Assembly: GCA_949373145.1 (NCBI GenBank)
Contig: CASICI010000025.1
Coordinates: 1 to 64,000 of the forward strand
From: an uncultured Phycisphaerales bacterium
GTDB lineage: Bacteria > Planctomycetota > Phycisphaerae > Phycisphaerales > SM1A02
DNA: 64,000 nt
Reading direction: 5' to 3'
Position numbers and translations under genes: made by a program. Below, piece by piece: positions 1 through 9,060 of this stretch (position 1 is the stretch's first letter; every line of letters starts with the position of its first letter). The notes below the pieces were generated by a model that had not been told where the DNA came from, did not search any database, and worked only from the letters and a program-made list of their open reading frames with translations.

Positions 1-1
1 C

Positions 2-205
2 GTCCGTGATGCGGTCGGATTCAATTTTCTTTCAGATCGTCCCACGCAGGCGCGTGTCGGTTCGAACACCGGGCCGGCCATCAGGCAGAATGTGGTGAGC
101 TGGCTCGACTATGCGCTGGGACTCACGCCTCTGGTGTCGTTTCGACAGGATCATCTCGAGGGTCATGATGGAGCGATCATGCTCAGACATGAACCCGCCA
201 CTTGA
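2..205 (+). CDS. C-terminal fragment of an unidentified protein (cut by window edge)
   Basis: An open frame runs in from the left edge and ends at a TGA, giving 67 residues that end in 'DGAIMLRHEPAT'. No other frame is open over this stretch and codon use resembles the neighbours, so it is probably the tail of a real gene. I do not recognise the family from this fragment: there is no transmembrane segment, no cysteine and no known motif. The next gene starts 31 bases downstream on the same strand, but that gene appears to have its own promoter. Confidence 0.5.
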   Translation, partial: VRDAVGFNFLSDRPTQARVGSNTGPAIRQNVVSWLDYALGLTPLVSFRQDHLEGHDGAIMLRHEPAT

Positions 206-224
206 GTATTGACTCTGTCGCGTC

Positions 225-230
225 TAGCTT
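225..230 (+). promoter_or_regulatory. Candidate -10 box (TAGCTT) for a leaderless transcript
   Basis: TAGCTT is followed by six bases and then the ATG at 237. There is no Shine-Dalgarno before that ATG. The same TANNNT-N6-ATG spacing recurs at eight other genes in the window, which is the main support. No clear -35 is visible. Confidence 0.4.
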
Positions 231-236
231 AGACGC

Positions 237-986
237 ATGGCAACATTGATCATTCAGAACGGCGAGACCAGTCCTCCCGGACTTGCACTCGAAACCCTGC
301 GTCGCTTCGGTCACTCCATCCAGATGGTGAAGATCTGGAAAGGGGAGTCCCTTGCCCGATGATCTGGGTGATGTCGATGCGATTCTCTGTTGTGGAGGTG
401 ACCAGAGCGCCCGCAATGATGTCTCGGATCCCGTGATGGAATCTCAGTGCGCCTTTCTGGCGCTCGCCCACGAGGCGGGTGTCCCGATTCTCGGCCTGTG
501 CCTTGGAGCGCAGGTGCTGGCGCGTGCTCTTGGAGGGACCGTCGGGTCGCTCGATGGGGGGCCAGAGTGCGGCTTCACCGAGATATCCCTGAATTCCGTC
601 GGTCGTGAGGACCCTCTCTTCAAGGGCATCCCCTGGAAGACCCCATCAGTTCAGCTGGCATGAGGATGCGATCACGTCGCTCCCCCACCGGAGGCGTGAC
701 GCTTTCATCCAGCCGGCGGACCGAGATCCAGGCCTTCCTGGTGGGCACCACCAGCTACGGCCTTCAGTACCACCCCGAGTACGGAACCGCTCCTCTGGAG
801 GAGCACTGCCGCCGTACGGATGCCTTCGCCGACAGTGCCGGAGGTTCCGAAGCACTCATGGCAGATCTTGCAGAGCATGGGACCAACGTCGTGCGACATG
901 CCGAACGTTTCTTCGAGTCGATGGCTCTGTTTCTCATGCCTGCCGACCGGATTCACCGGGGCGTCAGACATGAGATCGAACATTGA
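237..986 (+). CDS. Class I glutamine amidotransferase, GMP-synthase-like (frameshifted)
   Basis: Three reading frames together give one class I glutamine amidotransferase domain of about 250 residues, a family that releases ammonia from glutamine for an acceptor. The N-terminus 'MATLIIQNGE' is in one frame. The nucleophile elbow 'GLCLGAQ' with the catalytic Cys lies in the ORF at 352-663. A short piece 'HQFSWHEDAI' is in the third frame. The histidine motif 'YGLQYHPEY' lies in the ORF at 660-986. Frame changes fall near 350, 650 and 690, and the total length is a multiple of three. The catalytic motifs are intact, so indel errors are more likely than decay, but a pseudogene cannot be excluded. 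The acceptor substrate cannot be told. It is convergent with dxs. Confidence 0.7.
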
Positions 987-1041
987 TCATCTTGCGGCGT
1001 TCAATGTTCCAAAGCGTTGCATCGATCTGATCATATGTCGA

Positions 1042-3052
1042 TCACACCGGTGTGTTGGTGTCCATCTTGACCTGTGTGTCTGCCGCAGCAGCAGCCTTGG
1101 ATGAATACTGATCGACTGCGTGCCGGATGGCGCGTTGGATGCCCATCGAATCGATGCCGATCTCCGCGAGCTGCTCGTCTCTGCTGCCCTGGAGGATCCA
1201 CCGTTCAGGCATCCCGAGACGAATGATCTTGCTGGCATCGAGACCCTCTCGGTTGCATGCTTCGATCACCTGGCTGCCGAAGCCGCCTGCGAGTCCATGG
1301 TCTTCGACGGTGATGATCGGTGTTCCGCTTTGGATGAGCCTTCTGAGCAATGAGATGTCGACCGGTTTGGCGAATCTGGCATCGTAGACTTCGGTCCGGT
1401 ACTGTTCGGACAGTTCGTCGGCCGCCTCGATCGCATGGATCGCACTGGTTCCGTAGGCGAGCACGGCGACGCTCGGGTTCTCATGCTGGATCAGTGGGCG
1501 TGCTTCACCGAGTCGGAAGGGTGGGGCGGGTCCGAAGCGTTCCTCCGCGAGCATGCTGACATTGTCACGTGGATATCGAACCGCACTCAGGCCCTCGTCG
1601 TAGTCGTTCATGAAGAGCATGCATTCGCGAAGGCTCGATTCATCGATCGGTGCGACCAGTGCCGCCTGGGGAAGAACCGCGAGGAGTGAGATGTCGCAGA
1701 AGCCCTGATGGACCGCTCCATCACCACCGACACAGCCTGCCCGGTCGAGGCAGAGTTTGACGGGATGTCCTTGAAGCGCGACCTCCTGAAAGGCCTGGTC
1801 GAATGCTCTCTGAAGGAAGGTCGAGTAGACGGCGAAGTAGGGTTTGAGTCCGGTCTTCGCCATACCAGCCATCATGTCCATGGCGTGGCTTTCACAGATC
1901 CCCGTGTCCCACGCGCGGTCGGGCCATTTCTCGAGAATCTGGGTGATGCCGGTGCGCGTCGGGCATGGCAGCGGTGCAGGCCACGGCTTTCGGATCCTTT
2001 TCCATGATCATCGCCATGGCATCGGAATAGGCTGCGGTGAACGAACGTCCGGACTTGCGGAGTTCGACGCGGCATCCGGAACTCACAAGCTCCTGATCGT
2101 CGCCCTCGTCCGGCATGACGTTGAATGCCGGAGGCGAATGGAACTGGGTCGCATTACCTTCGGCGAACTCGTAGCCCTTGCCTTTCACGGTCTTGACGTG
2201 GAGGACCATGGGGCGCTCGAAGCGCTTGGCCTCGTTGAAGAACTCGACGAGGGTTGGAATGTCGTGTCCGTCGATCGGGCCGACGGTGAGCAGGCCGAAC
2301 TTCTCGAACCAGGCGTCTTCCGCAAGGACAGCCTTGCTCGCTTCGCCCAGTCGGTGGTACAGGTCCGCAGCGAGTCCGCCACCGGGGAGGTGCTTGGCGA
2401 GTTCCTTCGCGGCCTTGCGAAAGCCGGTGTAGGTGTCGCTCAAACGAACCCGGTCGAAGTACTGCGCCACCGCGCCCTGGGGTTTGGCGATCGACATCCC
2501 GTTGTCGTTGAGGACGACGAGGAACTGGCGTTTCAAGGTGCCTGCGTTGTTGAGACCTTCCATCGCAAGGCCGTTGACGATCGAAGCATCACCGATCAGG
2601 CTGACCACGCGGCGACCTTCGGGGTTCGACTCACTGGGATGGTCGCCGGCAAGTTCGTCACCACGCGCCATGCCGACCGCGGTCGAGATGGCGGTGCCTG
2701 CATGGCCCACGGAGAAGAGATCGAACGGGCTCTCGTTGGGCTCTGGAAACCCGGCCATGCCGCCACGTTGTCGGAGCTTTCCGAGCATGTGGTGTCGGCC
2801 GGTGAGAAGTTTGTGGGGGTAGCACTGGTGGCCGACGTCGAACAGCAGTCTGTCGTGACCGAAATCGAAGACGTAATGCATCGCGATGGTCAGTTCGACC
2901 ACCCCGAGATTCGGAGCGAGATGTCCACCGGTCTTGGAGACCTGATCGCAGATCGCGAACCGAATTTCCGCAGCCAGCTCGTCAAGCTGCTCTAGCGTGA
3001 GCTTTTTCAAATCGGAAGGACCTGAGATGCCGGGAAGGAGGCGGAATTCCAT
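1042..3052 (-). CDS. dxs: 1-deoxy-D-xylulose-5-phosphate synthase (one frameshift)
   Basis: DXS condenses pyruvate and glyceraldehyde 3-phosphate with thiamine diphosphate, the first step of the MEP isoprenoid pathway, in the cytoplasm. The N-terminal ORF (1892-3052) shows 'GHQCYPHKLLTGR', the thiamine-binding 'GDASIVNGLAMEGLNN...LNDNGMSI' and 'HVKTVKGKGY'. The C-terminal ORF (1042-1881) shows the transketolase pyrimidine-binding part 'YSTFLQRAFDQ', 'LDRAGCVGGDGAVHQG' and the transketolase C domain. The two are joined by a +1 frameshift near 1950: removing one base in the GACGCGCACC stretch restores 'AAMPDGTGI' and the missing linker. Repaired length is about 670 residues, slightly long for the family. 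The prenyl diphosphate synthase gene lies 62 bases upstream on the same strand, so the two may form one isoprenoid operon. Confidence 0.93.
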
Positions 3053-3114
3053 GGACTGTCTTTCGATAGTGACTCGGGAGTGCGGGCGTCTTCGTGATTA
3101 TAGCCGCGTCAGGG

Positions 3115-3999
3115 CTAGGTGGTTCGGCTGGAGAGCAAACTGGTGATCATTCTGAGGGGCTCTGCGGATGGCCCGAACTCACTCAGGGCGCTTTCAGCCT
3201 CTTTCTGCAAGTCACCCACGACACGTCGGGCGCCTTCGAGTCCATGGACTGCCGGATAGGTCATCTTGCCTTGGGCACGGTCCTTGCCCGCGGTCTTGCC
3301 CAGCTGTTCGGTCGTCTGCGTTTCGTCCAGAATGTCGTCGACCACCTGGAACATCAGGCCCACGGCCGCTCCCCAGCGGTCCACCTGCACCATGTCCTCT
3401 TCCCGCGCGTCGGCGGCGATCGCTCCGGCACGGGCGGCCCGTTTGATCAGTGCAGCGGTCTTGTTTCGATGGATCAACTCGAGTGAGGCCGCTTCGTCGA
3501 GTGCCTCCGGAAACATGCCGATGGTGTCCCAGGTCTGCCCTTCGATCATCTCCCAGGTCGCCTGAGCCACTTCAGCGGTGACCCGTTCCGGGTTGCGGGG
3601 GCTCTCCCCAGCGACCACGAACGCCAGCGACTGCAGCAGGTCTCCCGTGAGCACGGCGACGCACTCGCCAAACGCCTTGTGTGTGGTCGGGCGGCCGCGC
3701 CGCATGTCATCGTCGTCGAGCGCCGGTAGATCGTCGTGAACCAGACTGAAGGCGTGGATCAGCTCGAAGGCGCACGCGGCAGGCAAGGCATCCTCGACCG
3801 TGCTGCCGAGCATGAGTGCGGTTCGAAGAGCGATGATCGGCCTGATTCTCTTCCCGCCACCCAGGGTCGAGTGCTGTGCGGCCTCTCGAAGTCTTTCATG
3901 ATGGATTCGATCGACGATGCCGGACAGTCTTTCATCGATGACCCCTCTGAGGGCCTCGTCATCGAGTGTCGGGCGAGTGTGATTCTGCGTGTCGGTCAT
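3115..3999 (-). CDS. ispA: Polyprenyl (farnesyl/geranylgeranyl) diphosphate synthase
   Basis: This 294-residue protein is a short-chain trans-prenyltransferase that extends allylic diphosphates with isopentenyl diphosphate. The first aspartate-rich motif is 'VHDDLPALDDDDMRRG' (DDx4D type, typical of bacterial FPP/GGPP synthases) and the second is 'FQVVDDILDETQT'. 'GGKRIRP' near residue 48 binds the diphosphate. Length and motif order match IspA-type enzymes; chain length of the product cannot be fixed from sequence. It is followed by dxs on the same strand, linking supply and elongation of isoprenoid units. The ATG at 3999 has no obvious Shine-Dalgarno; a TATCAT hexamer lies eight bases upstream. 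Confidence 0.9.
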   Translation of the reverse strand: MTDTQNHTRPTLDDEALRGVIDERLSGIVDRIHHERLREAAQHSTLGGGKRIRPIIALRTALMLGSTVEDALPAACAFELIHAFSLVHDDLPALDDDDMRRGRPTTHKAFGECVAVLTGDLLQSLAFVVAGESPRNPERVTAEVAQATWEMIEGQTWDTIGMFPEALDEAASLELIHRNKTAALIKRAARAGAIAADAREEDMVQVDRWGAAVGLMFQVVDDILDETQTTEQLGKTAGKDRAQGKMTYPAVHGLEGARRVVGDLQKEAESALSEFGPSAEPLRMITSLLSSRTT

Positions 4000-4075
4000 C
4001 GATCCCCATGATAATGGCTTGACGTGGAAGAATCATCACCTGCGACCCTTTCCATCATGAAGAGCATCGAATCCC

Positions 4076-4081
4076 TATAAT
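4076..4081 (+). promoter_or_regulatory. -10 box (TATAAT) placed for a leaderless transcript
   Basis: A perfect TATAAT is followed by exactly six bases (CGAAGC) and the ATG at 4088. Transcription starting the usual distance from a -10 would begin at or next to the A of the start codon. There is no Shine-Dalgarno in this gap and no good -35. Confidence 0.6.
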
Positions 4082-4087
4082 CGAAGC

Positions 4088-4714
4088 ATGTCAGAATTGT
4101 TCGAAAGACTTGGAGAACTGGTTGATCGTGGCGGTGTGGTCGTCTGGCCTCTCCTGTTGATGAGCATCCTCTCGATCGCACTGTCGTTCGAGCGAGGTGT
4201 GTTCTGGTGGCGCATCAACGCCTCCATCAATGGTCGGTTCGAAGGACTGATGAAGGCGCTTCGGCGTGGCGATGCCGCTGAGGTCAGAAGCATCGCGCGT
4301 GATGATGGTTCACCATTCGGAGAACTGGCCGATCGTCTTGCTGAGGGCGGCGACGCCGAAAGCATCAGCATCGAGGTCGTCGAACAGGCCCGGCCTCGGA
4401 TCGAACGCTACATGCTCGTCTTTTCGACGATCATCACCGCAGCCCCGATGCTTGGAATTCTCGGTACCGTCCTCGGAATCATCAGGAGTTTCGAACTTCT
4501 CGGGGCTCAGGAGACGATCACCGATCCACGTGACATTTCAGGCGGAATCGCGGAAGCCCTGATCACCACCGCTCTGGGCCTTGTGGTGGCCTTGCTGGCC
4601 CTGGTTCCCTATACGGCATGCCGCGGGCAGGTCGAACGTGCTCTCGGTCGATTCGAGGCGATGGCCGCGGCAGCTCGTGGTCAATTCACGCGTCAAAACA
4701 AGTCCGATTCGTGA
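4088..4714 (+). CDS. MotA/TolQ/ExbB proton channel family protein
   Basis: This 208-residue inner-membrane protein has the ExbB/TolQ layout: one membrane segment near the N-terminus (about 15-38, 'VVVWPLLLMSILSIALSF'), a cytoplasmic loop, and two later segments ('IITAAPMLGILGTVLGIIRSF' and 'EALITTALGLVVALLALVPY'). The sequence 'APMLGILGTVLGII' and 'GIAEALITTALGL' are the family's signature helices. Such proteins normally pair with an ExbD/TolR partner to use proton flow for work in the envelope, but no ExbD/TolR or TonB gene is adjacent here. The partner must be elsewhere. It appears to be transcribed from its own TATAAT, with the FHA-phosphatase gene 75 bases downstream. Confidence 0.88.
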   Translation: MSELFERLGELVDRGGVVVWPLLLMSILSIALSFERGVFWWRINASINGRFEGLMKALRRGDAAEVRSIARDDGSPFGELADRLAEGGDAESISIEVVEQARPRIERYMLVFSTIITAAPMLGILGTVLGIIRSFELLGAQETITDPRDISGGIAEALITTALGLVVALLALVPYTACRGQVERALGRFEAMAAAARGQFTRQNKSDS

Positions 4715-4789
4715 CACAGTCACTTCGCTCCCGAATTCGTCAATCCAACACACGGGCACGCAATCGTCCACGGAAGGGGCCACCAGGTC

Positions 4790-6457
4790 ATGAATGAAAG
4801 CAACACGGATGGTGGTTCGAGCGACATCACGGATCCCGGGCTTGAGATCGCCATCACCGGCGAAGGCACGAACACTGCGCTCACTCTCGAGCAGGATGAG
4901 TATCTGATCGGCCGCGCGGTCGATGCTGAGATTCAGCTGGCATCGCCATCGGTTTCACGGCGGCATGCACGGATCTTCCGACATGACGGGGCATGGTTCG
5001 TCGAGGATCTGGGCTCGAGGCATGGAACCGAAATCGGCGGGGTCTCCATCGAACCCAACCGGCCGGTGAGCCTTCAAGAAGGCGAACGTGTGGTGGTTCG
5101 GCCCTATCTCATCAGAGTCAAAGGAGACGGGCAGGAGCGATCGACGATCTTTCCCACGGATGACAGTGGCACCGTTCAGCCGGATTCCCTGGCTGCGGTT
5201 CCCGATTCGGAACTCGAGATTCTCGCCTCGCATCGGCTCGGGCTTCTCATGGATTCCGCAGCCTCGATCCAGCAGACCGAGGATGTCTCGGCGATGGCCG
5301 ACGCCGTGATCGGTTCGTTGCTGGCAGGCACCGAGTTCGGTCGGGCATTTCTTCTCGAGCCGGTTTCCGGCGGATTCGAAGAGATCTCGATCATCGGTGG
5401 GCAGACCCGACTTGGAAGCACGGATGGTTCCGAAGGCGACCCCATCAGCCGTACCCTCCTGAACGCCGCGTCGCGCGGGCAAGTGGTCCGTTTGATGGAT
5501 GAACCCGACATTCAGGCGGCGGTCTCGATCGTTGGTGCCGGAGTCAAGGAAGCCTTGTGCGTACCGGTCAAGGTGGGTGAGGTGGTTCAGGCGTATCTGT
5601 ACCTCGATGCCAGCGCGGTCAGCGGTTCGGACAGCTCGGATGCAGCCGCCTTCTGTTCGGCGATCGGTCGACTGTGTGGACTGGCATTCGCGAATCTTCA
5701 GCGATTGGATCTTCAGACCGCTCAGGCTCGTCTGGTGCAGGAGCTCGAGGCCGCTCAGATGGTTCAAAAGAGAATGTCGCCTCCCGAAACCGGTTCCTTG
5801 GCCGGAATCAAATGGCAACTTGATGTCGTTCCCGGCACGATCGTCGCGGGGGATCTGGTGTGCGCGTGTCAGGATTCATCCGGCAGACCGATGGTCTTTC
5901 TGGGCGACGTCGCCGGCAAGGGTGCAGCCGCAGGTCTTCTGATGGCCGCACTTGAAGCGCGACTGGTCGCGGAATCGGAACGCGAGGGCGACCTCTCGGG
6001 AATGATCTGCCGATCGAACAACGCCATCATGCGGGTGACCGATGCCGCGGAATTCATCACGCTCTGGACGGTCATCTTCGATCTTGAGAACAACAAGGCG
6101 ATGTGCGTTGATTCGGGGCATGGATACTGCGTCATCGTGAGAGTGGATGGAACCATCGAGCAGGTCGAGATCGAAGAGGGGGGACCTCCGATCGGAGTGG
6201 TGCCTGACTACCCCTACGTGGATGAGTCCGTCGACTTCAATCCCGGCGATCGAATGGTCATCTTCAGTGATGGCCTGGCCGAGCAACAGGGGCCCGAGGG
6301 CAACATGTTCGAGTTCGAGCGGGTCTTCGAGGCGCTCAGGGGTTCCTCCAACGAGCAGGAGGATGTCCAACGCCTCTATGCCGCGTTGGAAGTCTTCGCA
6401 GGTGGGCGATCATGGCAGGACGATGTCACCATCATGAGCGTCACGCACGACATGTGA
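4790..6457 (+). CDS. FHA-GAF-SpoIIE/PP2C-type serine phosphatase
   Basis: The 555-residue protein joins three signalling domains. An FHA phosphothreonine-binding domain spans about residues 20-105 ('YLIGRAVDAEIQLASPSVSRRHARI...LGSRHGTEIGG'). A GAF-like sensor domain spans about 145-300. A SpoIIE-type PP2C phosphatase domain spans about 340-555, with the metal-site signature 'VFLGDVAGKGAAAGLLMA', 'FITLWTVIFDLENNKAMCVDSGH' and 'MVIFSDGLAEQQG'. A short helical linker 'QTAQARLVQELEAAQMVQKRM' precedes the phosphatase, as in RsbU-like proteins. The likely role is partner-switching or Ser/Thr phospho-signalling in the cytoplasm; no kinase or anti-sigma partner is nearby. The start is supported by 'GGAAGGGG' upstream. 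It sits just after the ExbB-like gene. Confidence 0.88.
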   Translation: MNESNTDGGSSDITDPGLEIAITGEGTNTALTLEQDEYLIGRAVDAEIQLASPSVSRRHARIFRHDGAWFVEDLGSRHGTEIGGVSIEPNRPVSLQEGERVVVRPYLIRVKGDGQERSTIFPTDDSGTVQPDSLAAVPDSELEILASHRLGLLMDSAASIQQTEDVSAMADAVIGSLLAGTEFGRAFLLEPVSGGFEEISIIGGQTRLGSTDGSEGDPISRTLLNAASRGQVVRLMDEPDIQAAVSIVGAGVKEALCVPVKVGEVVQAYLYLDASAVSGSDSSDAAAFCSAIGRLCGLAFANLQRLDLQTAQARLVQELEAAQMVQKRMSPPETGSLAGIKWQLDVVPGTIVAGDLVCACQDSSGRPMVFLGDVAGKGAAAGLLMAALEARLVAESEREGDLSGMICRSNNAIMRVTDAAEFITLWTVIFDLENNKAMCVDSGHGYCVIVRVDGTIEQVEIEEGGPPIGVVPDYPYVDESVDFNPGDRMVIFSDGLAEQQGPEGNMFEFERVFEALRGSSNEQEDVQRLYAALEVFAGGRSWQDDVTIMSVTHDM

Positions 6458-6526
6458 GTGGCGACGCTTGCGTCTCTTCATGCTGATGCTGACAGGTTGT
6501 GCTCCGCCGAGGCGGGAGCGTCCGAG

Positions 6527-7549
6527 TTAATCGAGTCCGAACTCGCCGTTGTTTGCGACCGGATCACATTCGTGGCTGAAGGTTCGTGGTGACTCCACGG
6601 CCTCCATCGCCACGGAAGTCCAACGGTCCATGTTGAGCATGTCCGCGAGTCCGATCTGTGTGGTCGCACCGTCGCAGGTCAGTGAAGGCACCGTGATACC
6701 GTAGCGCCTCAATGGAACGGCTTCTTCGACGAACACTTCCATGCCCTCACCCGCCGATTGAGCGATGGTCGAGCCCAGATTCACTCTGTTTCCCGTGTAC
6801 TCCTCCCAGATGGTCGTTTCGCACAATCGGGAGGGCACCACCCAGGGGGCACCGTTTGGGATGTTCTCTTCGCGGATGTAGACGCCCGGCTGTCGAAGAG
6901 TGGAGCAGGTGAATGCGATCTGGCGCTCAGGTTGCCGGATGCTTCCTGCTGACAGGGCGACCAGTCGACCTTTGACCGTGCGCACGTCGTTGCCGACTCT
7001 GATGTCGGCCGGCGTGTCTCCGAAGATCAGGTGCGCGGAACCGCCATTCATCTTCCACCAGCCTCCGAGGTAGTAGGCGTTGTATCCGAATTCCGGAACC
7101 TGGCTGATCTCGCGAAGCGCGTCCTGGTGGCCGGGGTCGTTCTCATTGGCATATGAGTTTTCAAGTGCTCGCGAGTCTTCGAGGTAGCCGTAGAGCGGCT
7201 CGATCTGGTTGTCCAGGAAAGGCAGCAGGCGCCAGGGGTACGTCGTCGTCACCGAAGGGTCGAGTCTGGATCCGGCAGGGCTGTTGTATCGAACGCGCCA
7301 GTATTCTTGAACACCTTCCGACATGTATCCGGGAAGAAGTCTGTCGTCGTAGGTGTTGGAGTAGGTGCTCCAGCCGATGAAGACCTGACGAAGATTGCTC
7401 ATCGCCAGTGTGTTGTTGGCAGCTCTCGAGGCGCTCTGGAGGCCTACGAGCAGCACGGCCAGCAGCAGTGAGATCGCACCGATCACGGCAAGCAGCTCAA
7501 CGATCGTGAACCCTTGACTTGATCGGTCACTCTGGTGTTGGTGGGGCAT
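6527..7549 (-). CDS. Pseudopilin-like secreted protein with type IV prepilin leader
   Basis: The protein (340 residues from the chosen start) has a type IV prepilin leader: a short basic leader, the cleavage motif 'QG-FTIVELLAVIGAISLLLAVLLVGL' and a single hydrophobic helix, then a long globular domain. This is the architecture of the planctomycete 'prepilin-type N-terminal cleavage/methylation' families, which occur in very large paralogue sets. A prepilin peptidase would cut after Gly and methylate Phe. The ORF track starts at 7591, but the ATG at 7549 has AGGAGAG eight bases upstream and gives a normal 13-residue leader. The globular function is unknown. The gene is isolated, between the convergent phosphatase gene and ispG. 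Confidence 0.78.
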   Translation of the reverse strand: MPHQHQSDRSSQGFTIVELLAVIGAISLLLAVLLVGLQSASRAANNTLAMSNLRQVFIGWSTYSNTYDDRLLPGYMSEGVQEYWRVRYNSPAGSRLDPSVTTTYPWRLLPFLDNQIEPLYGYLEDSRALENSYANENDPGHQDALREISQVPEFGYNAYYLGGWWKMNGGSAHLIFGDTPADIRVGNDVRTVKGRLVALSAGSIRQPERQIAFTCSTLRQPGVYIREENIPNGAPWVVPSRLCETTIWEEYTGNRVNLGSTIAQSAGEGMEVFVEEAVPLRRYGITVPSLTCDGATTQIGLADMLNMDRWTSVAMEAVESPRTFSHECDPVANNGEFGLD

Positions 7550-7671
7550 CTTCGCGCTCTCCTGTGGTCTTTGAATGGATGAGTCCGTCATCCTATACGG
7601 ATTTCGTCGTCATTCTGATGCTTGATGGCCACGGATTCGCCAAAAGCGCCTCTTGTCGGTCGGATCGAAGG

Positions 7672-8925
7672 TCAGCTCTTGCCGATCGTGATCTGTTCGA
7701 CATCTCCGGAGGCGATCTTGTCGGCTCCCGAGCCAAGCTCGCCGATCGGAGCTGGAGGAACGATTTCAACGTTCTTCTGGCCAAGCTTGGCTTCGCCTCG
7801 GTTGACCTTGTCCTCGAAACGTTTGCATTCGGCCAGCAGGCTTTCAAGGATCTCCTCTTCCTTGACATTGGCCACTCGCTCGCCCTGTACGTAGATGATG
7901 CCTCGCTTGTTGCCGGCGAACACGGCCACATCGGCGCCTTCGGCTTCTCCCGGTCCGTTGACCACGCATCCCATGACGGCGACCTTCATCGGCATCGAGA
8001 TTTCACGATCAAGGGTCTTCTTGACCTCTTCCACCAAAGTGAACAGGTCCACCTGGATTCTTCCACAGGTGGGACAGGCGATCAATTCGATGCCTGTTCG
8101 CTCACGCTTGTTCAAGGCACACAGAAGTTCGACCCCATCTTCGACTTCGTAGACCGGATCACTCGCATAGGAGATTCTGATCGTGTCGCCGATGCCATTC
8201 GCCAGCAGCGTGCCGAGTGCCGCGATGGATCGAACCGAGCCGGTCTCTCTCGTGCCTGCATGGGTCACCCCGAGATGCAATGGGTACTCGAAGCGATTCG
8301 CGATCTCCGTGTAGGCGTCGATCACCAGAGTGGCGTCCATCGATTTCGCGCTGATCACGACGTCGTGGAAATCACGAGCATGAAAGATGTCGAGGTATTC
8401 CTCGAGTTTCGCGATCATGATCGCGAGGAGGTGTCCCGAACGGTGGCCTTCGAAATAGGCCCCGAGTTCCTCCATGCGCTTCTGCTTGTCCTTGCGCTCG
8501 ATGATCGAACCTTCGTTCACTCCGATTCGAATCGGAATGCCGGCGCTCTTGCAGGCGTCGATCACGTCGTTCACCTGATCACGATCACTGATGTTGCCGG
8601 GGTTCAACCTGATCTTGTGGACGCCCGCCTCGACGGACTCGAGTGCGCGCTTGTAGTGGAAGTGCACGTCCGCCACGATCGGGACCGTCGTCTGGTTGAT
8701 GATCTCCGCAAGTGCTTCCGTGTCCTTGCGTTCCGGCACGGCGACACGGACGATGTCCGCACCCGCATCGGTGAGCTTGTTGATCTCGGCGACGCACGCA
8801 TCGATGTCGTGGGTGAACACCGAGCACATCGATTGCACCGTGACCGGCGCGTCTCCACCGATGGCGATGCGTCCGACTCGATCATCGCCGATGGCGACCT
8901 TGCGGCATTGTCGTCTTTTCTGCAT
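7672..8925 (-). CDS. ispG: 4-hydroxy-3-methylbut-2-en-1-yl diphosphate synthase (IspG/GcpE)
   Basis: IspG is the 4Fe-4S enzyme that converts methylerythritol cyclodiphosphate to HMBPP, the second-to-last MEP pathway step. The 417-residue protein shows the TIM-barrel N-terminus 'VTVQSMCSVFTHD', 'DIVRVAVPERKD', 'VADVHFHYKRALES' and 'KIRLNPGNI', and the C-terminal cluster-binding part with 'CPTCGR' and 'VMGCVVNGPGEAEGADVAVFAG', which supply the three cysteines and the conserved Glu. Length is normal for the compact bacterial form. With dxs and the prenyl synthase 5 kb away, this region holds three isoprenoid genes but not as one operon. A TACAAT box lies six bases before the ATG, so it may be translated from a leaderless mRNA. 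Confidence 0.95.
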   Translation of the reverse strand: MQKRRQCRKVAIGDDRVGRIAIGGDAPVTVQSMCSVFTHDIDACVAEINKLTDAGADIVRVAVPERKDTEALAEIINQTTVPIVADVHFHYKRALESVEAGVHKIRLNPGNISDRDQVNDVIDACKSAGIPIRIGVNEGSIIERKDKQKRMEELGAYFEGHRSGHLLAIMIAKLEEYLDIFHARDFHDVVISAKSMDATLVIDAYTEIANRFEYPLHLGVTHAGTRETGSVRSIAALGTLLANGIGDTIRISYASDPVYEVEDGVELLCALNKRERTGIELIACPTCGRIQVDLFTLVEEVKKTLDREISMPMKVAVMGCVVNGPGEAEGADVAVFAGNKRGIIYVQGERVANVKEEEILESLLAECKRFEDKVNRGEAKLGQKNVEIVPPAPIGELGSGADKIASGDVEQITIGKS

Positions 8926-8931
8926 GTCCTC

Positions 8932-8937
8932 ATTGTA
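8932..8937 (-). promoter_or_regulatory. -10 box (TACAAT) six bases before the ispG start codon
   Basis: Read on the minus strand, TACAAT-GAGGAC-ATG repeats the spacing seen at polA (TACAAT-GACTCC-ATG). GAGGAC could look like a Shine-Dalgarno, but it abuts the start codon and is too close to work in the usual way. Confidence 0.5.
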
Positions 8938-9060
8938 CTTCTATCTGTGTTCTCAAGGCGCAAAATCATGCATGGAACACCATCTGGTCGTTAGCATTTC
9001 TGAAGCACCTCACTTGATTTCCCACCCAGGCACGATCTGAACGACTCCGGAGACCCACTG

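Noticed and set aside
1844-2995. Long plus-strand ORF (383 aa) opposite dxs
   Set aside because: It is the antisense shadow of dxs; it has no motifs and no ribosome site.
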